Below are positions 1-5,853 of a stretch of 14,830 bases of DNA, piece after piece. This DNA is from Bifidobacterium breve (GTDB taxonomy: Bacteria > Bacteroidota > Bacteroidia > Cytophagales > UBA9547). The stretch spans positions 1 to 14,830 of the forward strand of contig CALPQG020000019.1 in assembly GCA_943325655.2 (NCBI GenBank), in the 5' to 3' direction. Every line of letters begins with the position of its first letter. Positions within the stretch are counted from its first letter, which is position 1. The notes beneath the pieces are model-generated. The model worked only from the letters and a program-made list of their open reading frames with translations, was not told where the DNA came from and did no database searches. The position numbers were made by a program, and so were the translations under genes.

Positions 1-135
1 GGCAACTGTACTTTAGAACCACACAAAATGCGAGGCATGTCTATTGGTCTTGATTCTTATCCTGCAACAGGTTTCCCTGCTGAATTTGCGGTCGATAATT
101 TTGTGATTACCGAAGGCGGTCCATTTAAACCTTAA
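1..135 (+). CDS. C-terminal end of a secreted protein, partial at 5' end
   Basis: An open frame runs from the first base to a TAA at 133-135 and gives the last 44 residues of a protein whose start lies outside the window. The tail contains FAVDNFVITEGGPFKP, which parallels the end of the next gene product (FSLDFVIFTKGKPFIQ) in spacing and hydrophobic pattern. This suggests the two are tandem paralogues sharing a C-terminal beta-sandwich. The 'aefavDNfvi' ending is what one sees in the last strand of jelly-roll, carbohydrate-binding-like modules, but that is inference from pattern only. The next start codon lies 14 or 26 bp downstream, so the genes are probably cotranscribed. No function can be assigned. 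Confidence 0.75.
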   Translation, partial: GNCTLEPHKMRGMSIGLDSYPATGFPAEFAVDNFVITEGGPFKP

Positions 136-149
136 TTATAATTTCCTTA

Positions 150-1076
150 ATGATATTATTTATGAAAGCATACCATTTTATCCTTATGACCTTACTCGCT
201 TCGGTGTTGTTATGGGGTTGTAAACACAACAATATCGAAAATCAATTAGGCCCTGATTATTGCTCAGTTGTTGAAACACCATTTAAAAGAAATCCTAAAG
301 ACACCTTAGATTTTGCAAAATGGGGCGATACTTTGTCAGCTAAAATTTCGGGCAATTTAGAATGGAACATTACCATAAAAGGAAGAACCTCTCGTGCAGT
401 GAAACGTTTTAGCGGGGTAAGTGCCGATGTGCTTAATTATTGGCTAGGCGAAACTGATACTTTGGCCTTTTTTGCCAAAGATGAATGGTGCGACATGACC
501 TTTTCTAACAACTGTCAACCAAGTCAAACGAAGCCTGTTTACCTTAAGTCTAATCCTAATTACAATAAAATCGGTTATTTGCTAGACGATTTTGAAGGCA
601 AGAAATTGAAATATATACAAGGTAAATCTAATGATACCGTTTCTAGTATTTACCAAGGCTTAGATTCATTGTCTTTTCCTGCTATTCAAGGTAAAAAATT
701 CTTGCGTGTAGCAGCCTTACCTAGAAACTGGTATGTGGGTGATTACAACATGAATTTTGTTAAAATATTACCAAATTTAGGGACCAGTGATCCAAACGAA
801 GTGTACCTAAATTTTTTAATCAACAATAATGGAAATAAAACCAATGCAATAGCTTTAATTTTAAAAGAAACGGGAAAAAATAGAACTTTTAAAATTCCAG
901 CAGATAAATTAAACGGTTGGAATATGATTTCTGTTAAACTTTCGGACATGGGCGTAGTAGATGCGAATAAAGTGACGAATGTTATTTTCTCTTTTGGCCC
1001 TTCAGAAATTGGTACCCCAGTTGATTTTTCATTAGACTTTGTGATCTTTACCAAAGGGAAACCTTTTATTCAATAA
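150..1076 (+). CDS. Putative lipoprotein with Ig-like and jelly-roll-like regions, function unknown
   Basis: 308 residues from ATG 150. ATG 162 (MKAYHF...) is an equally good or better start, because it puts Lys next to the N-terminus as lipoprotein signals usually do. A hydrophobic stretch ends in the lipobox LLWGC, with the acylated Cys at residue 24, so the mature protein should be an envelope lipoprotein. After the Cys comes KHNNIEN, not a strongly acidic surface-export signal, so outer-face exposure is uncertain. Residues about 38-125 look like an Ig-like beta region (WGDTLSAKISGNLEWNITIKG). Residues about 142-308 begin with LLDDFEGKKL and end with VDFSLDFVIF, the signature of a galactose-binding-like jelly roll. 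The end resembles the truncated upstream protein, suggesting a tandem duplication. A carbohydrate-binding role is possible but not shown. A strong terminator follows at 1096-1128. Confidence 0.8.
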   Translation: MILFMKAYHFILMTLLASVLLWGCKHNNIENQLGPDYCSVVETPFKRNPKDTLDFAKWGDTLSAKISGNLEWNITIKGRTSRAVKRFSGVSADVLNYWLGETDTLAFFAKDEWCDMTFSNNCQPSQTKPVYLKSNPNYNKIGYLLDDFEGKKLKYIQGKSNDTVSSIYQGLDSLSFPAIQGKKFLRVAALPRNWYVGDYNMNFVKILPNLGTSDPNEVYLNFLINNNGNKTNAIALILKETGKNRTFKIPADKLNGWNMISVKLSDMGVVDANKVTNVIFSFGPSEIGTPVDFSLDFVIFTKGKPFIQ

Positions 1077-1095
1077 AACAACAAGTGCTTTGTAG

Positions 1096-1128
1096 AAAAA
1101 GGCAGAAAGAGATTTCTGCCTTTTTTTT
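1096..1128 (+). terminator. Intrinsic terminator downstream of the lipoprotein gene
   Basis: A perfect 13-bp stem pairs AAAAAGGCAGAAA (1096-1108) with TTTCTGCCTTTTT (1113-1125) around a GAGA loop (1109-1112). The right arm runs into eight consecutive T residues (1121-1128). It lies 20 bp after the lipoprotein stop codon and separates that transcript from glyS. The A-run on the left could also make it work in the reverse direction, but no minus-strand gene ends here. Confidence 0.9.
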
Positions 1129-1143
1129 GGGTATACATTTTTA

Positions 1144-1177
1144 TTGGCTTCATTAATCACATTTTTATTTATATTTG
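1144..1177 (+). promoter_or_regulatory. Candidate Bacteroidota-type promoter for glyS
   Basis: TATATTTG at 1170-1177 fits the Bacteroidota -7 consensus TAnnTTTG. A TTGG at 1144-1147 could serve as the -33 element, with a spacer of 22 bp, slightly longer than the usual 19-21. The box ends only 4 bp before the glyS ATG at 1182, so transcription would begin at or very near the start codon. The match could be chance in AT-rich DNA. Confidence 0.45.
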
Positions 1178-1181
1178 CTTC

Positions 1182-2651
1182 ATGAATGCTACTCAAGAAA
1201 AAGCGACTACAGAAGGATCACTCAAGCAGGTGATTGCTCATGCCAAAGAATACGGTTTTGTATTCCCATCAAGTGAAATTTATGATGGACTTTCAGCAGT
1301 ATATGACTATGGCCCATTTGGGGTTGAATTAAAAAATAACCTTAAAGCGCTGTGGTGGAAAACCATGACGCAACTCAATGATAATATTGTCGGTATAGAT
1401 GCTTCTATTTTTATGCATCCTACCACCTGGAAAGCTTCTGGCCACGTAGATGGTTTTAGCGATCCGATGATCGACAACAAAGACTCTAAAAAGCGTTACC
1501 GTGCCGATGTGCTCATCGAAGAACATGCCGCTAAACTTACTCCAGAAGCAGGATTAGCCCTTGAAAAAGAATTGGCCCGTTTGCTTGAAGCCGATGATTT
1601 GAGTGGCGTTTTAGCCTTGATTGTAAGAGAAAATATCAAATGCCCGGTTTCTGGTACCGCCAATTGGACTGATGTGCGTCAATTTAATTTGATGTTTTCT
1701 ACCCAGGTAGGATCAGTAGCGGAAGACTCTAGTACCATTTACCTTAGACCTGAAACGGCTCAAGGAATTTTTGTTAACTTTTTGAATGTACAAAAAAGTG
1801 CCCGTATGAAGGTTCCTTTTGGGATTGCTCAAATCGGAAAAGCTTTCAGGAATGAAATTGTTGCACGTCAGTTCATATTCCGTATGCGTGAATTTGAACA
1901 AATGGAAATGCAGTTTTTTGTGCGACCGGGAGAAGAAATGACATGGTACCAACACTGGAAAGCTACCCGTTTAAATTGGCACAAAGCACTTGGAATACCT
2001 GAAAATAAATTGCGTTTTCATGACCATGAAAAACTGGCCCATTACGCCAATGCAGCCGTGGACATTGAATTTGAATTCCCTTTTGGTTTCAAAGAGATAG
2101 AAGGAATTCACTCAAGAACAGACTTTGATTTAAAATCACACCAAGAATATTCTGGAAAGAAACAACAATATTTTGATTCAGAAATCAACCAAAATTATGT
2201 TCCTTATGTGGTTGAAACCTCTGTAGGCGCCGACCGTTTGTTTTTAATGACCCTTTGCAATGCCTATACCGAAGAACTTGTTGGCGAAGGAGAGCAACAA
2301 AAATTGAGAACCTATTTAAAATTAAATCCTGCCGTGGCCCCAATCAAGGCCGCTATTTTCCCGGTAACGAAAAAAGACGGTTTACCAGAAAAAGCCCGTT
2401 TGATTTTCGATGACCTGAGACTTGATATGAAAGTGATTTATGAAGAGAAAGACAATATCGGAAAACGTTATGCCCGTCAGGATTTGATTGGTACCCCTTT
2501 CTGTATTGCAGTAGATTACCAATCACTTGAAGACGATACCGTAACCATTCGTTACAGAGATTCTACTTTGCAGGAACGAATTGCCATCAAAGATTTGAAA
2601 GCCAAATTGATGGCTGAAACTTCATTCAATACCATACTTTCAAAGTTATAA
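1182..2651 (+). CDS. glyS: Glycyl-tRNA synthetase (alpha2, class II)
   Basis: 489 residues, normal for the single-chain dimeric GlyRS. It charges tRNA-Gly with glycine in the cytoplasm. The N-terminus has the family signature SSEIYDGLSAVYDYGP (about 30-45). Class II motif 2 is seen as FRNEI (222-226) followed by RMREFEQME (234-242), and motif 3 as ETSVGADR (345-352). The anticodon-binding domain fills about 385-489, with AAIFPV, the ARLIFDDL helix and IGKRYARQDLIGTPF. ATG 1182 is the only sensible start, since the next Met (62) is inside the catalytic domain. The gene is flanked by a terminator upstream and has no obvious functional link to its neighbours. Nothing in it looks truncated or altered. 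Confidence 0.97.
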   Translation: MNATQEKATTEGSLKQVIAHAKEYGFVFPSSEIYDGLSAVYDYGPFGVELKNNLKALWWKTMTQLNDNIVGIDASIFMHPTTWKASGHVDGFSDPMIDNKDSKKRYRADVLIEEHAAKLTPEAGLALEKELARLLEADDLSGVLALIVRENIKCPVSGTANWTDVRQFNLMFSTQVGSVAEDSSTIYLRPETAQGIFVNFLNVQKSARMKVPFGIAQIGKAFRNEIVARQFIFRMREFEQMEMQFFVRPGEEMTWYQHWKATRLNWHKALGIPENKLRFHDHEKLAHYANAAVDIEFEFPFGFKEIEGIHSRTDFDLKSHQEYSGKKQQYFDSEINQNYVPYVVETSVGADRLFLMTLCNAYTEELVGEGEQQKLRTYLKLNPAVAPIKAAIFPVTKKDGLPEKARLIFDDLRLDMKVIYEEKDNIGKRYARQDLIGTPFCIAVDYQSLEDDTVTIRYRDSTLQERIAIKDLKAKLMAETSFNTILSKL

Positions 2652-2671
2652 GGTTGAATTTGAATGCACCA

Positions 2672-2706
2672 ATTTATAATTCAGCGTTTAACATTTAAAA
2701 TTTAAT
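2672..2706 (+). repeat. Degenerate heptad array upstream of the YcxB-like gene
   Basis: Five consecutive 7-bp units can be read: ATTTATA, ATTCAGC, GTTTAAC, ATTTAAA, ATTTAAT. They share an RTTYANN pattern, close to the GTTTAGA heptads in the minus-strand operon at 4172-4306 and 7974-8055. The array stops 6 bp before the ATG at 2713. High AT content makes chance periodicity more likely here than in the other two arrays, and no reverse-complement arm is visible. Confidence 0.4.
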
Positions 2707-2712
2707 TTCAAA

Positions 2713-3183
2713 ATGATTATTAAAACTAAAAAATACCAATTAGCTAAAAATACCTATATCAAAATTGCGCTGGTAAATGCCCTTAAAAAACAATGGTGGG
2801 CATTTTTGATTGCCTTAGGAATTTGTGCTTTTACCTTCTTAAGCTATTGGTTTTTAGCTTTAGGGATTTTAGGCGCAGTATTATTTGTGGCCTTTTGGGC
2901 AATACAATTTGCAGGAATCACACAAGTGGATCAATACAAAGTGTTGTTTGATAAATACACCTATGAAATTGATGGCCGCCAAATTTTGATCAAAATGAAT
3001 GACAAACAAGGCATGCAAATGAAATGGGAAAATATTCAAACCGTTGATAAGACCAAAGAAGCCTATATTTTATATGTGTCCAAAGGGCAGTTTGTGTATT
3101 TACCTTTTAAAATATTCAATTCAGACAATGACATCAATTTCTTTGAAGCCTTATTAAAAAGAAAAAGTTTGGTGAAGGAATAA
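2713..3183 (+). CDS. YcxB-like membrane protein
   Basis: 156 residues. A basic N-terminal segment (MIIKTKKYQLAKNTYIKIAL) precedes two adjacent hydrophobic segments at about residues 27-48 and 51-68, predicted as a membrane hairpin. The C-terminal part, about 80-150, is a soluble beta-rich domain with YEIDGRQILIKMNDKQGMQMKWENI, then AYILYVSKGQFVYLPFKIF. This alternation is characteristic of the YcxB-like C-terminal domain family (PH-like in appearance). No enzymatic function is known for that family. The gene lies 61 bp after glyS with no clear terminator between, so it may be read through from glyS. No Shine-Dalgarno is present; an A/T-rich heptad array precedes the start. Confidence 0.8.
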   Translation: MIIKTKKYQLAKNTYIKIALVNALKKQWWAFLIALGICAFTFLSYWFLALGILGAVLFVAFWAIQFAGITQVDQYKVLFDKYTYEIDGRQILIKMNDKQGMQMKWENIQTVDKTKEAYILYVSKGQFVYLPFKIFNSDNDINFFEALLKRKSLVKE

Positions 3184-3250
3184 TAATAATAGCTATAGTT
3201 GAATTTTTAGAAAGGAACTTAGACATATAAGCTTTAATGAAATATGTATG

Positions 3251-3287
3251 GCTTTTCCCTTCGGGTCAGGCTCTCGGCGATGCTATC
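3251..3287. repeat. Short element resembling a Bacteroidota dispersed intergenic repeat
   Basis: Within otherwise AT-rich intergenic DNA there is a GC-richer block with CCCTTCGGGTCAGGCT (3257-3272) followed by a CTCGGCGATGCTATC tail. From memory, a similar block (CCCTTCGGGTCAGGCTATCCGCT...) recurs between genes in many Bacteroidota genomes; this copy looks diverged. It contains a minimal C(UUCG)G tetraloop hairpin. The whole 3184-3409 gap separates the convergent YcxB-like gene and the minus-strand operon. It also holds an imperfect hairpin (CTACA 3297-3301 with TGTAG 3319-3323), but I see no classical T-tailed terminator for either transcript. Confidence 0.45.
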
Positions 3288-3409
3288 AAACTAGAGCTAC
3301 ATTAACTTGATTATTAATTGTAGTGTATATTGTATCAACATTAACAGCGATACTAATAGTAGCAATGAATAAGACCTTAGTATATTAATTTGAAGACTAA
3401 AATACCCCT

Positions 3410-4165
3410 TTATTTTCTAATCATTGCCAATACCCCATTGATAAACGTTAATGGATGTGGCGGATAACCAGGTACATACAAATCGATAGGATATTTGTCT
3501 AAAAAGCTACGGTTGAGCGATTTTGTGCCTTCAAATATTCCTCCGCTGATGGCATTGGTGCCGGCTAAAATAATGATTTTTGGAAAAGGAATGGCGTCAT
3601 AACAAATTTGTACCGGTTCAGCCATGTGTTCGGTGATTGGTCCCGAAATCACCATCCCATCGGCATGTCGCGGTGAAGCTACCCAGTCAATACCATAACG
3701 ACCCATATCAAAGTTTACATTGGAACAGGCATTCAATTCATTCTCATCAGCATTGTCTCCGCCTGCAGATACCTGGCGTAACTTGAGCGAACCTCCAAAA
3801 AACTGCTTGATTTCTGCCCTTACTTTATCGGGATCCAGCTTCACACCTTCGGTCATTCCTTCGGCGATAACAAGTCTTTTTCTATCGTTGGTAGCTATTT
3901 TATAGTCGTTTGTAAACTTAATCTTTTGTTCCGGACATTCGGATTGACATTCACCACAAAAAACACATTTGCCTAAATCTAGGCTGATACCCTGGGTATG
4001 CACGATGGCATCGGTTGGGCAAATATCCACGCAGGCATTGCAACCCTCTCCACAAGCTTTGGTGCTGAGGTGTGGTAAACCTCTATATATCTCGGGCAAA
4101 ACTGGTTTACTCAAATCAGGAATGTATTGTTTTCCTTGATGAATTAATATATCGATGATGCCCAT
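3410..4165 (-). CDS. hyfI: Ferredoxin-HyfI/NuoB-like fusion subunit lacking the proximal-cluster ligands
   Basis: 251 residues and the last gene of the operon. Residues about 33-85 form a two-cluster ferredoxin domain like HyfH: Cys 38, 42, 45, 49 (the last followed by Pro) and Cys 67, 70, 73, 77 (again followed by Pro). All eight ligands are present. Residues about 125-251 are the small-subunit fold of HycG/HyfI/NuoB, with SPRHADG, SGPITEHM and AISGGIF. In active group 4 enzymes this domain holds a [4Fe-4S] cluster through CNGC, a Cys before AISGGIF, and PGCPP. Here the equivalents read DNAD (137-140), GTNAISGG (Asn204) and PGYPP (Tyr234), so every ligand is gone. Cys147 falls at a non-ligand position in the ungapped alignment. 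In E. coli Hyf the ferredoxin and small subunit are separate proteins (HyfH, HyfI). The protein should lie at the cytoplasmic junction with HyfC and HyfG. Confidence 0.9.
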   Translation of the reverse strand: MGIIDILIHQGKQYIPDLSKPVLPEIYRGLPHLSTKACGEGCNACVDICPTDAIVHTQGISLDLGKCVFCGECQSECPEQKIKFTNDYKIATNDRKRLVIAEGMTEGVKLDPDKVRAEIKQFFGGSLKLRQVSAGGDNADENELNACSNVNFDMGRYGIDWVASPRHADGMVISGPITEHMAEPVQICYDAIPFPKIIILAGTNAISGGIFEGTKSLNRSFLDKYPIDLYVPGYPPHPLTFINGVLAMIRK

Positions 4166-4171
4166 ATTTTT

Positions 4172-4306
4172 GTTTAGAGTTTAGGGTTTTCAGTACAGGG
4201 TTTAGAGTCGCGGGTACTGGGTTTTAGTTCATTTGTTTGAGTAATAGATTTTAGTATAGGCTGAAATTCCTTACTCGGTACTCTATACGCTGTACACTGT
4301 ACTTAA
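4172..4306. repeat. Inverted heptad repeat array A (hyfG-hyfI gap)
   Basis: Eight consecutive 7-bp units, all starting with GT, run from 4172 to 4227: GTTTAGA, GTTTAGG, GTTTTCA, GTACAGG, GTTTAGA, GTCGCGG, GTACTGG, GTTTTAG. From 4272 the motif returns in the opposite orientation as TACTCGG, TACTCTA, TACGCTG, TACACTG, TACTTAA, the last one overlapping the hyfG stop codon (4303-4305). The segment 4193-4217 matches the reverse complement of 4271-4295 at 19 of 25 positions, so the transcript could fold into a long imperfect hairpin with a 53-nt loop. On the coding strand the array ends 6 bp before the hyfI ATG, separated by an A-rich spacer. Confidence 0.85.
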
Positions 4307-5823
4307 AGATCGTGTCCACAATAAGATAAATCAAATGTTTTGTTACAGATAGGGAAATCAGAAATTTCGTTGTTCCTTACTGCCAGGGCAAGTGCAAGCC
4401 AGTTGTGCATGCTTGGATCCTTTATTTTATAATGTTCCAGTTCGCCTGCAGCATTGGTTACTGCGGTATGGCAAATCTCGCCCCTCCAGCTTTCTGTAAG
4501 TGCAATACTAAACTGATTGGGTTTTAAGGCAAGCGTTTGGTAATTGATTTTTTGCTGCGGTTCTGAAATTGGCATGGTATCAAGCAAGCTCAGAAATGTA
4601 CGAATCAAGGTAATTGATTTTTTAATTTCATGGTCGCGAATGACAGCATGGGAAAGGGTATCACCAGCAATTTGCGTTACAGGTTCATATTTTACGTGTT
4701 TGTAATAAGCAAAAGGATGACTTGTACGAATGTCTCGTTTTATACCTGTCGCTCTCGCCGGAACGCCAACGGCACCTACCAAATGCATTTGTTCCTGGGT
4801 GATTATTCCTGAACGTTCTAACCTGGCCAATACACTTGGAAGGTGAAACATTTCCTCAGACATTTCTATGTATTTTTTTTCGAAATCATCCAATACTCCG
4901 ACCAACCTGTCGCACAATGCAGGCGTTAATGGATATGGATTATAGCCTGTTCTAATCAAAGTTCTTGAAAACCTGTTGCCACACCACCATTGAAAATAAT
5001 TGATGATTGGCGTACGCAATGCGCCAAAAACAGCACTCCCCAATTGGTAGGCTACATCTGTACATAAAGCACTTAAATTTCCTACATGAACAGCAATGCG
5101 TTCAAGTTCTAAAGCGATGGACCTGATCAATTCTAATTTTAAATTTTCTTTGATGCCATACAATTGTTCCATGTTTCGGGCAAAAGTATAGGCATGTCCA
5201 ACCACAGTATCTCCGGCAATTGATTCTGCCAGTAAATGGCGTTGGGACATTTTTGATTTGGTGAGAAATAAATTTTCCGTCCCTTTGTGTTGAAAACCCA
5301 ATTGAATTTCAAGGTGCAATACATTTTCTCCATTGCACATAAACCTAAAATGTCCGGGCTCTATGACACCAGCATGAATTGGTCCTACGCCAACTTCATG
5401 AATTTCATTTCCTGTAATTTTAAAGAAAGGATAATTGGCAATCGTATTATTTTGATCTGCACGGTCATAAGCATAACGCACAGGTTTTAGCCATGGATGG
5501 TCTGTAAAATAAATTCCAAAATTTTCATGGATTTCTCTTTCGAAAATATGGAAGGCAAAAATATGATGGGTTAATGATGCCAGGTGATGTTTTTCATGGA
5601 CATTCAATTCATAAGAAAACAAATAAATAGCAGCAGTGGCATCATCGGCTATCGCGCAAATAAATTTTAAAACTTCCAGGTGTTTCCAGCCATAATACGT
5701 CACACAATGACGGTTTTCATCCTGAACCAACAAAGAAACGTCGGTGCTAAAATCATCATAACTGATTACAGGTATGGCGTTTAGGTCGACAGTAGTATTA
5801 TTTTTGGTTAAAAGGTAGTTCAT
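4303..5823 (-). CDS. hyfG: HyfG/NuoCD-like large subunit without NiFe ligands
   Basis: 506 residues. The N-terminal part, about 1-125, is a NuoC-like domain ending in FEREIHENFGIYFTDHP (94-110). The rest is the NuoD / hydrogenase large-subunit fold, seen in GPIHAGVIEPGHFRF (147-161), LGFQHKGTENLF (175-186), and the segment around residue 200. This NuoC-NuoD fusion is the layout of HycE and HyfG. In NiFe enzymes the metal is held by two CxxC motifs. The first (usually ERICGIC) reads ESIAGDT here, with Ala203 and Thr206 at the Cys positions. The C-terminal one (usually DPCxxC) reads DLSYCGHDL at the extreme end (498-506), with Ser and Gly at the expected Cys positions and a shifted Cys502. A NiFe centre is therefore not expected. 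The gene is 30 bp downstream of hyfF in the same operon. Confidence 0.9.
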   Translation of the reverse strand: MNYLLTKNNTTVDLNAIPVISYDDFSTDVSLLVQDENRHCVTYYGWKHLEVLKFICAIADDATAAIYLFSYELNVHEKHHLASLTHHIFAFHIFEREIHENFGIYFTDHPWLKPVRYAYDRADQNNTIANYPFFKITGNEIHEVGVGPIHAGVIEPGHFRFMCNGENVLHLEIQLGFQHKGTENLFLTKSKMSQRHLLAESIAGDTVVGHAYTFARNMEQLYGIKENLKLELIRSIALELERIAVHVGNLSALCTDVAYQLGSAVFGALRTPIINYFQWWCGNRFSRTLIRTGYNPYPLTPALCDRLVGVLDDFEKKYIEMSEEMFHLPSVLARLERSGIITQEQMHLVGAVGVPARATGIKRDIRTSHPFAYYKHVKYEPVTQIAGDTLSHAVIRDHEIKKSITLIRTFLSLLDTMPISEPQQKINYQTLALKPNQFSIALTESWRGEICHTAVTNAAGELEHYKIKDPSMHNWLALALAVRNNEISDFPICNKTFDLSYCGHDL

Positions 5824-5853
5824 GAGCTTGTGATTTAATTTACAGTACGTTCC

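Noticed and set aside
144..152. Frameshift joining the first partial gene to the lipoprotein
   Set aside because: The second protein has its own complete lipoprotein signal and the first ends in a natural C-terminus matching its paralogue.
743..1054. Minus-strand open frame opposite the lipoprotein gene
   Set aside because: It lies wholly within a well-supported coding region and shows no recognisable features.
3184..3409. tRNA or other structured RNA gene in the convergent gap
   Set aside because: No cloverleaf, T-loop (GTTCGAATC-like) or CCA-type end could be found. The short hairpins seen are weak.
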